From NCBI RefSeq assembly GCF_002813635.1, contig NZ_CP016382.1:372001-436000 (forward strand): DNA of 64,000 bases, in the 5' to 3' direction. The stretch is from Spiribacter roseus (GTDB lineage: Bacteria > Pseudomonadota > Gammaproteobacteria > Nitrococcales > Nitrococcaceae). Shown in pieces: positions 31,390-42,595 of this stretch (the first letter of the stretch is position 1; each line of letters starts with the position of its first letter). The translations under genes were made by a program, and so were the position numbers. The notes below the pieces were generated by a model. It ran no database searches. It worked only from the letters and a program-made list of their open reading frames with translations, and was not told the origin of the DNA.

Positions 31390-32673
31390 ATGACTGACAA
31401 AAATGATGGCGGTCGCGGCGACGACAACGGCAAGCCGCTCCACTGCTCATTCTGCGGCAAGAGCCAGCACGAGGTACGCAAGCTCATTGCGGGGCCCTCT
31501 GTGTTTGTCTGCGATGAGTGTGTCGAGCTCTGCAACGACATCATCCGCGAGGAAATGGAGGAGGCGAGCGCCGAGAAGAGCGCGAGCCTGCCCAAGCCCC
31601 ATGAGATCAACGCCGAGCTTGACGGACACGTCATCGGGCAGGACCACGCCAAAAAGGTCCTGTCAGTGGCGGTCTACAATCACTACAAGCGCATGCAGGC
31701 CCCCCAGGGCCGCGATGACGTCGAGCTCAACAAGAGCAACATCCTGCTCATCGGCCCCACCGGTTCGGGTAAGACGCTGCTCGCCGAGACGCTGGCCCGT
31801 CTGCTGGACGTGCCCTTCACCATTGCCGATGCCACCACGCTGACCGAGGCGGGGTATGTCGGCGAGGACGTCGAGAACATCATTCAGAAGCTCCTGCAGC
31901 GGTGTGATTACGACGTTGAGAAGGCGCAGCGCGGGATTGTCTACATCGACGAGATCGACAAGGTCTCGCGCAAGGCGGACAACCCCTCGATCACCCGTGA
32001 TGTCTCGGGCGAAGGTGTCCAGCAGGCGCTGCTCAAGCTCATCGAGGGCACCACCGCGTCGGTGCCGCCCCAGGGCGGGCGCAAGCACCCGCAGCAGGAG
32101 TTCCTGCAGGTCGACACCAGCAATATCCTGTTCATCTGTGGTGGTGCGTTCGCCGGCCTGGAGAAGGTCATCGAGCAGCGCTCCGAGAAGGGCGGCATCG
32201 GTTTCTCCGCCGAAATCAAGGACGCCTCGCAGCAGAAGGCCGTGGGCGAGACGCTTCGGGATGTCGAGCCCGAGGATCTGATGCGCTACGGGCTGATCCC
32301 CGAGTTCGTGGGACGGCTGCCCGTGGTGGCTACGCTCAACGAGCTCGATGAGGATGCGCTGGTGCAGATCCTCCGTGAGCCCAAGAACGCGCTGGTCAAG
32401 CAGTTCCATCGCCTCTTCGAGATGGAAAACGTCGAACTCGAGTTCCGCGACGAGGCGCTCTACGAAGTCGCACGCAAGGCCATCGCCCGCAACACCGGGG
32501 CGCGGGGACTGCGGACGCTGGTCGAGCATGTCCTGCTGGATACCATGTACGAGCTCCCCTCGCTCGACAATGTCAGCAAGGTCGTGGTGGATGACGCGGT
32601 CATCCGCGGCGAGACGGCCCCCTATCTCATCTATGATGGCTCGGAGCAGCAGCCTGCCGCGGCGTCGGACTGA
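31390..32673 (+). CDS. clpX: ClpX, ATPase subunit of Clp protease
   Basis: AAA+ unfoldase that feeds tagged proteins into ClpP. The N-terminal zinc-binding domain ([10 protein letters not shown] ... CDECVELC) recognises adaptors; Walker [16 protein letters not shown] and Walker [11 protein letters not shown] follow, with IGF loop and sensor residues further on. Length 427 is standard. AAAGG precedes the ATG. lon follows after 36 bases. Confidence 0.98.
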   Translation: MTDKNDGGRGDDNGKPLHCSFCGKSQHEVRKLIAGPSVFVCDECVELCNDIIREEMEEASAEKSASLPKPHEINAELDGHVIGQDHAKKVLSVAVYNHYKRMQAPQGRDDVELNKSNILLIGPTGSGKTLLAETLARLLDVPFTIADATTLTEAGYVGEDVENIIQKLLQRCDYDVEKAQRGIVYIDEIDKVSRKADNPSITRDVSGEGVQQALLKLIEGTTASVPPQGGRKHPQQEFLQVDTSNILFICGGAFAGLEKVIEQRSEKGGIGFSAEIKDASQQKAVGETLRDVEPEDLMRYGLIPEFVGRLPVVATLNELDEDALVQILREPKNALVKQFHRLFEMENVELEFRDEALYEVARKAIARNTGARGLRTLVEHVLLDTMYELPSLDNVSKVVVDDAVIRGETAPYLIYDGSEQQPAAASD

Positions 32674-32709
32674 CCCGCGGCCGGGCAGCCCGGCCCCAAG
32701 AGGATTCCT

Positions 32710-35127
32710 ATGACTCAGGAACTGACGCCGGCGAGCGGCACCGCCATGGCGGTGCTGCCGCTGCGCGATGTCGTCGTCTACCCGCACATGGTCATTCCGC
32801 TGTTCGTCGGTCGGGAGAAGTCCATCGAGGCCCTCGAGCGGGCGATGACCGAGGACAAGCGGATACTGCTGGTCGCCCAGCACAGCGCCGAGGTGGACGA
32901 CCCGGCGGCGGGTCATCTCTACACCGTGGGCACCATCGCCAATATCCTGCAGATGCTCAAGCTCCCCGATGGCACCGTCAAAGTGCTGGTGGAGGGGGTC
33001 GAGCGTGCCCAGGTCGCCGATCTTGACGACGCGCACGGCCATTTCGCCGCCAGCGCCGTATCGCTGCCGGATGAGTCGGTGGAGGGCAACGACGAAGTCG
33101 AGGTCATGATCCGCTCGCTGATGTCGCTGTTCGAGCAGTACGTCAAGCTCAACAAGAAGGTCCCGCCCGAGGTGCTGTCCTCGCTGCAGGGCATTGAAGC
33201 CCCGGGACGGCTTGCCGACACCATCGCGGCGCACATGAGCCTGAAGATCGACGAAAAGCAGGCCATCCTCGAAATGGAGAACCCGGCCCGACGGCTTGAG
33301 CACCTGATGGGGCTGATCGAGGGCGAGCTGGACGTGCTGCAGGTCGAAAAGCGCATCCGTGGCCGCGTCAAGCAGCAGATGGAGAAGTCGCAGCGCGAGT
33401 ACTACCTGAATGAGCAGATGAAGGCCATTCAGAAAGAGCTCGGCGAGATGGACGACGCCCCCAACGAGGTGGAGGATCTCGAGCAGAAGATCGAGGCCGC
33501 GGGCATGTCCAGCGAGGCGCGCGAGAAAGCCGATCAGGAGCTCAACAAGCTCAGGATGATGTCGCCCATGTCCGCCGAGGCGACGGTGGTGCGCAGCTAC
33601 CTCGAGTGGATGGTGGCGCTGCCCTGGAAAAAGCGCACCCGCGTGCGCCACGACCTGGGCCGGGCCGAAGCGATTCTCGATGCGGACCACTACGGGCTTG
33701 AGAAGGTCAAGGAACGGATTCTCGAGTATCTGGCCGTCCAGCAGCGGGTGCGCAAACTCAAAGGCCCCATCCTGTGCCTGGTGGGGCCACCGGGTGTCGG
33801 TAAGACCTCGCTGGGCGAGTCCATCGCGCGCTCGATCAACCGCCGCTTTGTGCGTATGTCGCTGGGCGGTGTCCGTGACGAGGCCGAAATCCGCGGTCAT
33901 CGGCGGACCTACATCGGCTCGCTGCCGGGTAAGATCGTCCAGAAGCTCACCAAGGTGGGCAAGCGCAATCCGCTGTTCCTGCTCGACGAAGTCGACAAGA
34001 TGGCGATGGATTTTCGGGGCGATCCGGCCTCGGCACTGCTCGAGGTGCTCGACCCCGAGCAGAACGCCACCTTCAACGATCACTATCTGGAAGTGGACTT
34101 CGACCTCTCCGACGTCATGTTCGTGTGTACGGCGAACACCCTGGATATTCCCGGGCCGCTGCTCGATCGCATGGAGGTCATCCGCCTGTCCGGTTATACC
34201 GAGGAGGAGAAGGTCAACATCGCCCGGCACTACCTGCTGCCCAAGCAGATCAAGGCCAACGGCCTCAAGCCCGGCGAGCTGGAAGTCAGCGACAACGCGC
34301 TGCGCGACATCGCCCGCTACTACACGCGCGAGGCCGGTGTCCGCAACTTCGAGCGCGAGGTGGCCAAGATCGCCCGGCGGGTGGTCAAGGAGGTGCTGAT
34401 CAAGCCGCGCGACAAGGCGGTCCAGGTCAACACGCAGAACCTCGATAAGTATTTGGGCGTGCGGCGTCATCGCTATGGCGTCGCCGAGACCAGCGATCAG
34501 GTGGGTCGGGTCACCGGGCTGGCCTGGACCGAGGTCGGCGGCGAGCTGCTCACCATCGAGAGTGCCGTGGTGCCGGGCAAGGGCCGGTTACAGAATACCG
34601 GTCAGCTGGGCGATGTCATGAAGGAGTCGATTCACGCGGCGCAGACCGTGATGCGCAGCCGCTCGGCGTCACTCGGCATTCCCGCCGACTTCCACGCCGG
34701 TCACGACATCCATATCCACGTCCCCGAGGGCGCCATCCCCAAGGATGGACCCAGTGCGGGCATCGGCATGTGTACGGCGCTGATCTCCGCGGCCACCGGG
34801 ATACCGGTGTCCGCGGCAGTGGCGATGACCGGCGAGATCACCCTGCGGGGCGAGGTGCTGCCCATCGGCGGGCTCAAGGAAAAGCTCCTGGCGGCGCTGC
34901 GCGGGGGGATCCGCACGGTGTTGATCCCGGCGGACAACCGCAAGGATCTGGCCGATATCCCACGCGACATCCAGTCGAAGCTGGATATCCGCACCGTGCG
35001 CTGGATGGATGAAGTGCTGGCCGCCGCGCTGGTCTCGCAACCGGTCGCGCTTGCCGGGGCGGGTGAGCCGGTGGCCGAGACCGGCAGTGGCCAGGAGGCC
35101 CCCACGACCAGCCAACGCCCGCACTGA
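32710..35127 (+). CDS. lon: Lon protease
   Basis: Homohexameric ATP-dependent protease that degrades misfolded and regulatory proteins. N-terminal substrate domain ([20 protein letters not shown]), AAA+ module with Walker [12 protein letters not shown] and LLDEVDKM, and the protease domain with the Ser/Lys dyad S682 in PKDGPSAG and K725 in GGLKEKLL. Length 805, with a short Gly/Glu-rich tail. AGAGGA upstream. Confidence 0.98.
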   Translation: MTQELTPASGTAMAVLPLRDVVVYPHMVIPLFVGREKSIEALERAMTEDKRILLVAQHSAEVDDPAAGHLYTVGTIANILQMLKLPDGTVKVLVEGVERAQVADLDDAHGHFAASAVSLPDESVEGNDEVEVMIRSLMSLFEQYVKLNKKVPPEVLSSLQGIEAPGRLADTIAAHMSLKIDEKQAILEMENPARRLEHLMGLIEGELDVLQVEKRIRGRVKQQMEKSQREYYLNEQMKAIQKELGEMDDAPNEVEDLEQKIEAAGMSSEAREKADQELNKLRMMSPMSAEATVVRSYLEWMVALPWKKRTRVRHDLGRAEAILDADHYGLEKVKERILEYLAVQQRVRKLKGPILCLVGPPGVGKTSLGESIARSINRRFVRMSLGGVRDEAEIRGHRRTYIGSLPGKIVQKLTKVGKRNPLFLLDEVDKMAMDFRGDPASALLEVLDPEQNATFNDHYLEVDFDLSDVMFVCTANTLDIPGPLLDRMEVIRLSGYTEEEKVNIARHYLLPKQIKANGLKPGELEVSDNALRDIARYYTREAGVRNFEREVAKIARRVVKEVLIKPRDKAVQVNTQNLDKYLGVRRHRYGVAETSDQVGRVTGLAWTEVGGELLTIESAVVPGKGRLQNTGQLGDVMKESIHAAQTVMRSRSASLGIPADFHAGHDIHIHVPEGAIPKDGPSAGIGMCTALISAATGIPVSAAVAMTGEITLRGEVLPIGGLKEKLLAALRGGIRTVLIPADNRKDLADIPRDIQSKLDIRTVRWMDEVLAAALVSQPVALAGAGEPVAETGSGQEAPTTSQRPH

Positions 35128-35140
35128 AAGGCTTTGTCGT

Positions 35141-35256
35141 TTGACAGCGACCAACCTCACAATGCTTAATGATCTGGCGCTATGCGATTGTCGTTGGGAG
35201 GGCGTAGCGATAGCATGCGAGTCAGCCGACCAACGGGCGATCATTGATAGAATAAT
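35141..35256 (+). promoter_or_regulatory. hupB upstream region, one or two promoters
   Basis: A consensus -35 TTGACA at 35141-35146 is followed at 18 bases by CTTAAT; a second AT-rich -10-like site, TAGAATAAT (35248-35256), lies 20 bases before the hupB ATG. This is the most AT-rich gap of the block, fitting a separately regulated HU gene. The rest of the 147-base gap shows no gene. Confidence 0.45.
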
Positions 35257-35274
35257 TTCGAAGGGGATTCATCC

Positions 35275-35547
35275 ATGAACAAGTCTGAACTCATCGACGC
35301 CGTCGCCGAATCGGCCGACCTGTCCAAGGCCGACGCCACCAAGGCGGTTGATGCCTTTGCCTCCACCGTGACGGATGCGCTCAATCAGGGTGACCAGGTC
35401 ACGCTGGTCGGCTTCGGGACCTTCACCGTGCGCGAGCGCGCGGCGCGGACCGGTCGCAACCCGCGGACCGGCGAGTCCATCAACATCGCGGCCTCGAAAG
35501 TGCCCGGCTTCAAGGCTGGCAAGGCACTCAAGGATGCGGTAAACTAA
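35275..35547 (+). CDS. hupB: DNA-binding protein HU-beta
   Basis: Small dimeric nucleoid protein that bends and compacts [24 protein letters not shown], then [26 protein letters not shown] with the beta-arm that enters the minor groove, and [15 protein letters not shown] at the end match HU; 90 residues. AAGGGG precedes the ATG. It sits after lon as in E. coli, and tRNA-Val begins 14 bases after its stop. Confidence 0.98.
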   Translation: MNKSELIDAVAESADLSKADATKAVDAFASTVTDALNQGDQVTLVGFGTFTVRERAARTGRNPRTGESINIAASKVPGFKAGKALKDAVN

Positions 35548-35561
35548 GCGCCGCTTTATCG

Positions 35562-35637
35562 GGGTGGTTAGCTCAGTTGGGAGAGCGTCGCCCTTACAAG
35601 GCGAATGTCGGGGGTTCGAACCCCTCACCACCCACCA
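35562..35637 (+). tRNA. tRNA-Val (anticodon TAC)
   Basis: 76 bases, acceptor GGGTGGT/ACCACCC, A discriminator, encoded CCA. Loop CTTACAA gives TAC. Probably on the hupB transcript. Confidence 0.98.
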
Positions 35638-35648
35638 AGGTGAAAAAC

Positions 35649-35725
35649 GGAGCGGTAGTTCAGCAGGTTAGAATGCCGGCCTGTCACGCCGGAGGTCGCG
35701 GGTTCGAATCCCGTCCGCTCCGCCA
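35649..35725 (+). tRNA. tRNA-Asp (anticodon GTC)
   Basis: 77 bases, acceptor GGAGCGG/CCGCTCC, G discriminator, encoded CCA. Loop CTGTCAC gives GTC. Followed by an intrinsic terminator. Confidence 0.98.
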
Positions 35726-35743
35726 TACAATCCCACCCTCAGG

Positions 35744-35766
35744 AAGGCGCCCCAAGGCGCCTTTTT
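35744..35766 (+). terminator. Intrinsic terminator after tRNA-Val/Asp
   Basis: Eight-base stem AAGGCGCC/GGCGCCTT with a CCAA loop running into TTTTT. This is the clearest rho-independent terminator in the window. The T tract is almost directly followed by a TATACG that may be the ppiD -10 box. Confidence 0.88.
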
Positions 35767-35784
35767 GTTATACGGAATCCAACC

Positions 35785-37698
35785 ATGCTGCTCTCCATCA
35801 GAGATCGAACCAGCGGCTGGATCGCCTACGTCATCGTGGGCCTGCTGGTGATCCCCTTCGCCCTGTTCGGGCTGTATAACTATGTCGGCAATGGCGGCCC
35901 CCAGGTGGTGGCGACCGTCGGGGATGCCGAGATTACCCGCACCCAGCTTGATCAGGCCTATCAGCAGCGCCAGTCGGAACTGCGCCGCATGCTGGGCGAT
36001 CAGTACGATCCCGCCGTGTTCAGCACGGACAATCTGCGCCGGCAGGTCCTCGAGCAGCTCATCGATCGCCAGGCGCTGATCAACTACGCCCGTGACAAGC
36101 GGTTGCGGGCCAGCGACGCCGATGTCTCGCAGGCGGTGCGCAGCCAGTCCATGTTCCAGGTGGATGGAAGCTTTTCCACCGAGCGCTATCAGAGCCTTCT
36201 GCAGCAGAACAACCTGACCGCGGAGGCCTACGAGTCCCAGATCCGCCGCGACCTGTCGATTTCACTGCTCCAGCGCGCGGTACAGTCCACGACCTTTACC
36301 CCGGAGCAGACGGTGGACCGCCTGATCGCCCTCCAGGCGCAGCAGCGCCGGCTCAGCTGGGCCACCCTCGAGACCGCGGACTACCGCGACACCATCGAGG
36401 TGACCGATGCCGATCTGCAGGAATGGTATGAGGCGAACCGTGAACGGTTCCGCGAACCCGAACAGGTCCAGCTGCGTTATCTGAGCCTGTCGGCGGAGGC
36501 CATTGCCCCGAGCATCGAGGTCTCGGCGTCGGCGGTGCGCGAGCGCTATGACGAGCGGGCCAGCGGCAGTGGCGAGGACGCGGCGCGTACGGTTCGGCAT
36601 ATCCTCGCGGCGGTCCCCGAGGACGCCGATGAGGCGGCGGTGAGTTCGGCGCGTCAGACCGTCGAGGCGGCCCGCGAGCGGATTCGCGGGGGCGAGTCCT
36701 TCGCCGCGGTGGCCGAGGCGGTCTCGGATGATTCGGGGTCGGCGGCGCAGGGCGGTTCGCTGGGCGTGATCGAGCAGGCGGATGTGGCCGATGCGTTTGC
36801 CGAGGCCGCCTGGTCGTTGCAGCCCGGTGAGCTGAGCGAGCCGGTCCGCACGCCGTTTGGCTGGCACCTGATCGAGGTGACCGATGTGCAGGTGGCGGAG
36901 TTGCCGCCTTTCGAGCAGATGCGCGATTCCATCCGCGAGGACATCGCCATGGAGCGTGCCGAGCGGCGCGTGACCGAGCAGATCAACACCGTTGAGACGC
37001 TTGCCTTCGAGAACCCGACCACGCTGGAGCCGGCGGCCGACGCGGTGGGCATCCCCGTCGAATCCACGGAGTGGATCGATGCCGCCGCCGATGGCAGTGG
37101 CGTTGCCGGCGATCCGGCGGTGCTTGAGACCGCCTTCAGCGACGCCATGCTGGATAATCGTGAGAACAGCGATCTGATCGAACGCGAAGACGGCGGTTAC
37201 GCCGTGGTCCGGGTGACCGATTACCGATCCGCACGGGTCCGGCCGCTGGACGAGGTCCGCGAGCAGGCCCGCACCGCCTATCTGGACGAGAAAGCCGCCG
37301 CCGCCGCGCGGGCGGACGCCCAGCGGATCGCCGACGCGGTCAACGCCGGTGACTCGTTACAGAGTGTGGCCGATGGCATCGAATCGGCGCAGTACACCGC
37401 CCCCACCCTTGGTGGGCGCAATGACCGGTCACTGCCGGCCGGCGTTCGCGAGCGGGGCTTTCGGCTGAGCGGCCCGGCGGGCAGCGGTGACCGGGCCGGC
37501 GTCGGTCGCCTGGCCAACGGCTGGGCCGCCGTGGCGGTGGAGGCGGTGGAGCCCGGCGACCCGTCCGAGGTCGGTGCGGAACGTCGCGGTCAGCTCAGGC
37601 AGACGCTGAGTGAGCTGGACGGCGAGGCGAGTGTGCAGGCCGTGGTCGCGGCACTCCGCGACCGGGCGGATGTGGAGATTCGCAAAAGCAATCTCTGA
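35785..37698 (+). CDS. ppiD: Periplasmic folding chaperone PpiD (SurA N-term/PPIC)
   Basis: Inner-membrane-anchored periplasmic chaperone located near the SecYEG exit. A short cytoplasmic start, one membrane helix (about 14-34) and a SurA-like chaperone domain are followed by a parvulin PPIC domain (TVRHILAAVPEDADEAAV, then GGSLGVIEQADVADAF and PFGWHLIEV) and a second, long acidic C-terminal part. Length 637. The ATG is preceded by no Shine-Dalgarno sequence but by TATACG 10 bases away. It is strongly acidic, as expected for a salt-exposed periplasmic domain. Confidence 0.93.
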   Translation: MLLSIRDRTSGWIAYVIVGLLVIPFALFGLYNYVGNGGPQVVATVGDAEITRTQLDQAYQQRQSELRRMLGDQYDPAVFSTDNLRRQVLEQLIDRQALINYARDKRLRASDADVSQAVRSQSMFQVDGSFSTERYQSLLQQNNLTAEAYESQIRRDLSISLLQRAVQSTTFTPEQTVDRLIALQAQQRRLSWATLETADYRDTIEVTDADLQEWYEANRERFREPEQVQLRYLSLSAEAIAPSIEVSASAVRERYDERASGSGEDAARTVRHILAAVPEDADEAAVSSARQTVEAARERIRGGESFAAVAEAVSDDSGSAAQGGSLGVIEQADVADAFAEAAWSLQPGELSEPVRTPFGWHLIEVTDVQVAELPPFEQMRDSIREDIAMERAERRVTEQINTVETLAFENPTTLEPAADAVGIPVESTEWIDAAADGSGVAGDPAVLETAFSDAMLDNRENSDLIEREDGGYAVVRVTDYRSARVRPLDEVREQARTAYLDEKAAAAARADAQRIADAVNAGDSLQSVADGIESAQYTAPTLGGRNDRSLPAGVRERGFRLSGPAGSGDRAGVGRLANGWAAVAVEAVEPGDPSEVGAERRGQLRQTLSELDGEASVQAVVAALRDRADVEIRKSNL

Positions 37699-37710
37699 TC
37701 GTCGCTGCCG

Positions 37711-37734
37711 GGCGAGGGCGGGTCAGCCCTCGCC
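37711..37734. terminator. Hairpin shared by ppiD and fabI 3' ends
   Basis: Nine-base perfect stem GGCGAGGGC/GCCCTCGCC with loop GGGTCA. The loop contains the fabI stop codon (minus strand), and ppiD stops 13 bases to the left. No T tract on either strand. Confidence 0.4.
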
Positions 37735-38523
37735 ATCCATCGCGGTGCCGGCCAGTGCCACCGAATGGAAGCCCCCATCGACGTGCACGATCTCGCCGGT
37801 GATGCCCGAGGCAAGGTCTGAGCACAGAAAGGCGCTGGTGTTGCCCACTTCCTCGATGCTGACGTTGCGCCGCATGGGCGCGGCGGCGGCATTGAAGTCG
37901 AGCATGCGGCGGAAGTCGCCGATGCCGGAGGCGGCCAGCGTCCGGATCGGACCGGCTGAGACGGCATTCACGCGGATACCCTCGGCGCCCAGATCACTCG
38001 CCATGTAGCGCACCGATGATTCCAGGCTCGCCTTGGCGGCGCCCATGACATTGTAATTGGGCAGCGCCCGCTCGCCCCCCAGGTAGGTGAGGGTCAGCAG
38101 GCTGCCGTTGCGTCCCTGCATCAGCGGCCGGGCACCTCGGGCCAGGGCGATGAAGCTGTAGGCGCTGATGTCGTGGGCCATGCCGAAACCGGCGCGGGTC
38201 GTGTTCTCGACAAACGAGCCCTCGAGCTCATCGCGCGGCGCGAAACCCACGGCATGGACGACAATGTCGAGATGGCCCCAGGTGTCAGCCAGCGACTCAA
38301 AGACGGCATCGATCTGGGCATCATCGGCCACGTCGAGGGGCAGCACGGGCCCGCCGCCACAGGCCTCGGAGCACTGCTCCACGCGGCGCTTGAGCTTTTC
38401 GTTCTGGTAGGTGAGCGCGACCTCGGCGCCCTCGCGGTGCATGGCCTCGGCGATGCCCCAGGCGATGGAGCGGTTGCTGGCGACACCCGTGATCAGTGCC
38501 TTGCGATTGTCAAGAAAACCCAT
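37723..38523 (-). CDS. fabI: Enoyl-[acyl-carrier-protein] reductase FabI
   Basis: NADH-dependent short-chain dehydrogenase that performs the last reduction in each round of fatty-acid elongation; the target of triclosan-type inhibitors. [22 protein letters not shown] (cofactor site), the tyrosines and lysine of [19 protein letters not shown] and the [13 protein letters not shown] loop are all present. Length 266 is normal. It is transcribed against ppiD and diverges from yejA. Confidence 0.97.
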   Translation of the reverse strand: MGFLDNRKALITGVASNRSIAWGIAEAMHREGAEVALTYQNEKLKRRVEQCSEACGGGPVLPLDVADDAQIDAVFESLADTWGHLDIVVHAVGFAPRDELEGSFVENTTRAGFGMAHDISAYSFIALARGARPLMQGRNGSLLTLTYLGGERALPNYNVMGAAKASLESSVRYMASDLGAEGIRVNAVSAGPIRTLAASGIGDFRRMLDFNAAAAPMRRNVSIEEVGNTSAFLCSDLASGITGEIVHVDGGFHSVALAGTAMDGEG

Positions 38524-38621
38524 GGGAACCCCTTTGCCCCTGTCATAATCCTCGGTACGTTACTCAAAAGCGCTGGCGCGGCCAAGCGGCGCCGGGGATG
38601 AATGCCATAAGGAGCGTTTCA

Positions 38622-40451
38622 ATGCTGTCATTCGATGCCGTCCGACCGACCTTGCGGGCCATCGCGCTGGGATCGCTGATCGGGATGGGCCAGGCGCTGG
38701 CGGCCGAGGCCGAGCATGCCCTGGCGCTGCATGGCGAGCCCCGCTACGGGCCCGGGTTCGAGCATTTCGATTACGTCAACCCGCAGGCGCCCAAGGGCGG
38801 TACGCTCAAGCTCGCCAATGTGGCGGCATCGACCTTCGACAGCCTGCACCCGTTCATTCTGCGCGGCACCGCCGCCGAGGGCATGGGCCGGGTCTTCGAT
38901 ACACTCACCGTGCAGTCGCTGGACGAGCCGTTTACGCAGTACGGACTGATCGCCCGCTCCATCGAGGTGGCCGACGATCACTCCAGCGTCCGCTTCAACC
39001 TGCGCGATACGGCGCGCTTTCATGATGGCGAACCGATCACCGCCGACGACGTCGCCTGGACGTTCCGCCGGCTGCGTGAGGACGGCCACCCCCGTTACCG
39101 GGCCTACTATGCGGACGTCGATCGTGTCGAGGTGATCGACCCGCTGACCGTGGAGTTTCATTTTGCCACCACGGACAATGCCGAGCTGCCGCTGATACTC
39201 GGTCAGTTGCCGGTGCTGCCCGCCCACGACTGGGCGGAGCGCGACTTCACCGCCACCACACTGACGCCGCCGCTCGGCAGCGGGCCGTATCGCGTGGCCT
39301 CGGTGGAGCAGGGACGGCGCATCGTCTACGAGCGCGTCGATGACTACTGGGCGGCGGATCTGCCGGTCAATCGCGGGCGCTACAACTTCGATCGCATCAG
39401 CTACGACTACTACCGTGATGGCACCGTCGCGCTGCAGGCGCTGAAGGCCGGGGAGTATCACCTGCGCCGCGAGAACGTGGCGCGCAACTGGGCCACCGCC
39501 TACGACACGCCCGCCGTGGAAGCGGGCCTGCTCAAACGCGTCGAGATCCCCCACGATCGCCCGGCGGGGATGCAGGGATTTTTCTTCAACACGCGCCGGG
39601 CGGTGTTCGCCGACCCGGCCGTGCGCGAGGCCCTGGCGTACGCCTTCGACTTTGAGTGGACCAACGAGAATCTCTTCTACGGCGCCTATGACCGCACCCG
39701 CAGCTATTTCCAGAACTCCGAGCTGGCGGCCACGGGGCTGCCTTCCGAGGCGGAACTCGAGCTCCTCGAGCCCTACCGCGACCAGCTCCCCGAGCGGGTG
39801 TTCACCGAGGCCTACGCACCGCCGGATACCACCGACGGGTCACGCCGGGCCAACCTGCGCCGGGCGCTTGCGCTGCTGCGCGACGCCGGCTGGGCGGTCC
39901 GCGATGGCACGCTGACGCACACCGAGTCGGGTCAGCCGATGGCCTTCGAGATCCTGCTGGTCTCGCCGTCGTTCGAACGGGTGGTGCTGCCGTTCAAGCG
40001 CAATCTCGAGCGGCTCGGGGCCGAGGTGAGCGTGCGCACCGTGGATCCCACCCAGTATCAGAACCGCATGGAGGCGTTCGACTTTGACATGACCGTGCAC
40101 GTGGCGCCGCAGTCGCTGTCGCCGGGCAACGAGCAGCGCGACTTCTGGAGCTGTGAGGCCGCGGAGATCAGTGGCAGCCGCAATGTGGCCGGCGTCTGCG
40201 ATCCGGTGATCGACGAGCTTGTGACCGCGGTGATCGACGCGCCCGATCGTGAGGCACTGGTGACCCGCACCCGGGCCCTGGACCGCGTGCTGCAGTGGCA
40301 TTTCTACGCCATCCCCAACTGGTATATCGATCGCTTTCGCCTGGCGTACTGGGATCGCTTCGGGCGGCCGGCGGACAACCCGCCCTATGGCCTGGCGCTG
40401 GACAGCTGGTGGGTGGACCCCGAACGGGCGGCCCGGGTGGATGACCGCTAG
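38622..40451 (+). CDS. yejA: Peptide ABC transporter substrate-binding protein, YejA-like
   Basis: Periplasmic binding protein (SBP_bac_5 family) of a YejABEF importer for oligopeptides, in E. coli also for microcin C. A signal peptide ends at ALA (about residue 28). HGEPRYGPGFEHFDYVNPQA, PKGGTLKLANVAASTFDSL and PQSLSPGNEQRDFW are typical of the YejA branch. The start MLSFDAVRP at 38622 has AAGGAG 7 bases upstream; a longer frame overlapping fabI was rejected. 609 residues. First gene of a four-gene unit. Confidence 0.93.
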   Translation: MLSFDAVRPTLRAIALGSLIGMGQALAAEAEHALALHGEPRYGPGFEHFDYVNPQAPKGGTLKLANVAASTFDSLHPFILRGTAAEGMGRVFDTLTVQSLDEPFTQYGLIARSIEVADDHSSVRFNLRDTARFHDGEPITADDVAWTFRRLREDGHPRYRAYYADVDRVEVIDPLTVEFHFATTDNAELPLILGQLPVLPAHDWAERDFTATTLTPPLGSGPYRVASVEQGRRIVYERVDDYWAADLPVNRGRYNFDRISYDYYRDGTVALQALKAGEYHLRRENVARNWATAYDTPAVEAGLLKRVEIPHDRPAGMQGFFFNTRRAVFADPAVREALAYAFDFEWTNENLFYGAYDRTRSYFQNSELAATGLPSEAELELLEPYRDQLPERVFTEAYAPPDTTDGSRRANLRRALALLRDAGWAVRDGTLTHTESGQPMAFEILLVSPSFERVVLPFKRNLERLGAEVSVRTVDPTQYQNRMEAFDFDMTVHVAPQSLSPGNEQRDFWSCEAAEISGSRNVAGVCDPVIDELVTAVIDAPDREALVTRTRALDRVLQWHFYAIPNWYIDRFRLAYWDRFGRPADNPPYGLALDSWWVDPERAARVDDR

Positions 40452-40475
40452 TCGCGGACCGCGGAGTCGCTGAGC

Positions 40476-41546
40476 GTGTACGCCTATATCGCGCGCCGGT
40501 TGCTGTTGATGATCCCGACGTTGATCGGCGTGCTGCTGATCAACTTCGTCATCGTCCAGTTTGCCCCGGGTGGGCCCATCGAGCAGGTGATGGCCCAGGT
40601 CCAGGGCACGGCGGACCTGTCCACCAGCCGTTTCTCGGGGGTCGCCGCGGATGAGGTCTCCGGCGAGAGTCGCGGCGGTCGCGGGCTGGATCCGGCCTAT
40701 ATCGCCGAGCTCGAGGCGCAGTTCGGCTTTGACCGGCCGGCCCACGAGCGGTTTGCGAAAATGCTGGTGGACTATGCGCAGTTCGATCTGGGCGAGAGTT
40801 TCTATCGTGACCAGACGGTGCTCTCGCTGATCGTCGATAAACTGCCGGTGTCGGTGTCGCTGGGGGTGTGGACGCTGCTGCTCACCTATCTCATCTCGAT
40901 CCCGCTGGGCATCCGCAAGGCGGTCCGCGACGGCTCGGGGTTCGATGTCTGGACCAGCGCCGTGGTCATCGTCGGCTACGCGATCCCGGGGTTCCTGTTC
41001 GCGATTCTGCTGATCGTGGTCTTTGCCGGTGGCAGCTATCTGGACTGGTTTCCGCTGCGCGGGCTGGTCTCCGATAATTGGGAGCAGCTCGCCTGGCCGG
41101 CCCGCATTCTCGATTACCTGTGGCATCTGGTGCTGCCGGTGCTGGCAATGGTGATCGGCGGTTTCGCCGGCCTGACCATGCTCACCAAGAACTCGTTTCT
41201 CGAGGAAATCAACAAGCAGTACGTCATGACCGCCCGGGCGAAGGGCGTCAGCGAGCGCCGTGTCCTCTACGGGCATGTCTTCCGCAACGCCATGCTCATC
41301 GTGATCGCCGGTTTCCCGGCCGCCTTCGTGGGGGTGCTGTTCACCGGCGCGCTGCTGATCGAGGTGATCTTTTCGCTGGATGGGCTCGGGCTGCTGGGCT
41401 TCGAGTCGGTGGTCAACCGGGATTATCCGGTGGTCTTCGGCAGTCTTTTCGTCTTCACGCTGATCGGCCTGGTGCTCAATCTGCTGGGCGATCTGATGTA
41501 TGTGCTGGTGGACCCCCGGATCGATTTCGAGGCTCGGGACGGGTGA
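40476..41546 (+). CDS. yejB: Peptide ABC transporter permease YejB
   Basis: Inner-membrane permease with six helices. [20 protein letters not shown] is the classic DppB-type start, and a YejB-specific insert with [17 protein letters not shown] follows. The EAA-loop region ([23 protein letters not shown]) contacts the ATPase. 356 residues. GTG start; TGA overlaps the yejE ATG, so it is coupled to yejE. Confidence 0.94.
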   Translation: MYAYIARRLLLMIPTLIGVLLINFVIVQFAPGGPIEQVMAQVQGTADLSTSRFSGVAADEVSGESRGGRGLDPAYIAELEAQFGFDRPAHERFAKMLVDYAQFDLGESFYRDQTVLSLIVDKLPVSVSLGVWTLLLTYLISIPLGIRKAVRDGSGFDVWTSAVVIVGYAIPGFLFAILLIVVFAGGSYLDWFPLRGLVSDNWEQLAWPARILDYLWHLVLPVLAMVIGGFAGLTMLTKNSFLEEINKQYVMTARAKGVSERRVLYGHVFRNAMLIVIAGFPAAFVGVLFTGALLIEVIFSLDGLGLLGFESVVNRDYPVVFGSLFVFTLIGLVLNLLGDLMYVLVDPRIDFEARDG

Positions 41547-42595
41547 TGGACCGACTGCGCCTGAACCCCATCAATCAGCGCCGCTGGGCCCAGTTCCGGG
41601 CCAATCGCCGGGGCTGGTGGTCGCTGTGGCTGTTCCTGGTGCTGTTCGGTCTGTCGCTGGGTGCGGAGTTCATCGCCAATGACCGTCCGCTGCTCGTGCA
41701 TTACGACGGCGACTGGTATTTCCCGGTGCTGGTGAGCTATCCCGAGACCACCTTCGGTGGGGATTTTCCTACCGAGGCGGCCTATCGCGATCCCTACGTC
41801 GCCGAGCTGATCAACGCCCGGGGCTGGATGCTCTGGCCACCGATTCCCTATCACTACGACACCATCAACTACGCCAGCGAATCGGCGGCCCCGGCGCCGC
41901 CGTCCGCCGCCAACTGGCTGGGCACCGACGATCAGGCGCGCGACGTGCTGGCGCGGCTGATCTACGGCTTTCGCCTGTCGGTCCTGTTTGGGCTGGCCCT
42001 GACGCTGGCCAGCTCGGTGATCGGTGTGGCGGTGGGCGCGGTCCAGGGCTATTTCGGCGGTCGGGTGGACCTGCTGGGGCAGCGCTTCATCGAGATCTGG
42101 GCCGGCCTGCCGGTGCTCTATCTACTGATCATCATGGCCGGGTTCGTGCAGCCCAACTTCTGGTGGCTGCTGGGGATCATGCTGCTGTTCAGCTGGACAC
42201 AGCTGGTGGGCGTGGTGCGCGCGGAGTTCCTGCGGGTGCGCAATTTCGACTACGTCAAGGCGGCCCGGGCGCTGGGCGTCGCCGATCGGGTGATCATCGT
42301 CCGCCATGCGCTGCCCAACGCCATGGTGGCCACGGTGACCTTCATGCCGTTCATTCTTACCGGCTCGATCACCACTCTGACCTCGCTGGATTTTCTGGGC
42401 TTCGGCCTGCCGCCGGGGTCGCCGTCGCTGGGCGAGCTGCTGGCGCAGGGCAAGAACAATCTCCAGGCCCCCTGGCTGGGGCTGACGGCGTTTTTCACAC
42501 TGGCCATCATGCTCTCGCTGCTGGTGTTCATCGGCGAGGCCGCGCGGGATGCGTTCGACCCGCGCAAGACCTTTGGCGGCGGAGACCCGGGATGA
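41546..42595 (+). CDS. yejE: Peptide ABC transporter permease YejE
   Basis: Second permease of the importer. The N terminus RLNPINQRRWAQFRANRRGW leads into the first helix; a periplasmic insert with YPETTFGGDFPTEAAYRDPY and NWLGTDDQARDVLARLIYG is characteristic of YejE. EAA-like motif VKAARALGVADRVIIVRHA. 349 residues. Starts at the ATG overlapping the yejB stop; TGA overlaps the yejF ATG. Confidence 0.94.
   Translation: MDRLRLNPINQRRWAQFRANRRGWWSLWLFLVLFGLSLGAEFIANDRPLLVHYDGDWYFPVLVSYPETTFGGDFPTEAAYRDPYVAELINARGWMLWPPIPYHYDTINYASESAAPAPPSAANWLGTDDQARDVLARLIYGFRLSVLFGLALTLASSVIGVAVGAVQGYFGGRVDLLGQRFIEIWAGLPVLYLLIIMAGFVQPNFWWLLGIMLLFSWTQLVGVVRAEFLRVRNFDYVKAARALGVADRVIIVRHALPNAMVATVTFMPFILTGSITTLTSLDFLGFGLPPGSPSLGELLAQGKNNLQAPWLGLTAFFTLAIMLSLLVFIGEAARDAFDPRKTFGGGDPG

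Noticed and set aside
31663-34470. A 935-codon open frame on the minus strand opposite clpX and lon
   Set aside because: It is fully antisense to two highly conserved genes in GC-rich DNA where stop codons are rare; its translation is His/Arg/Leu-rich and has no motif.
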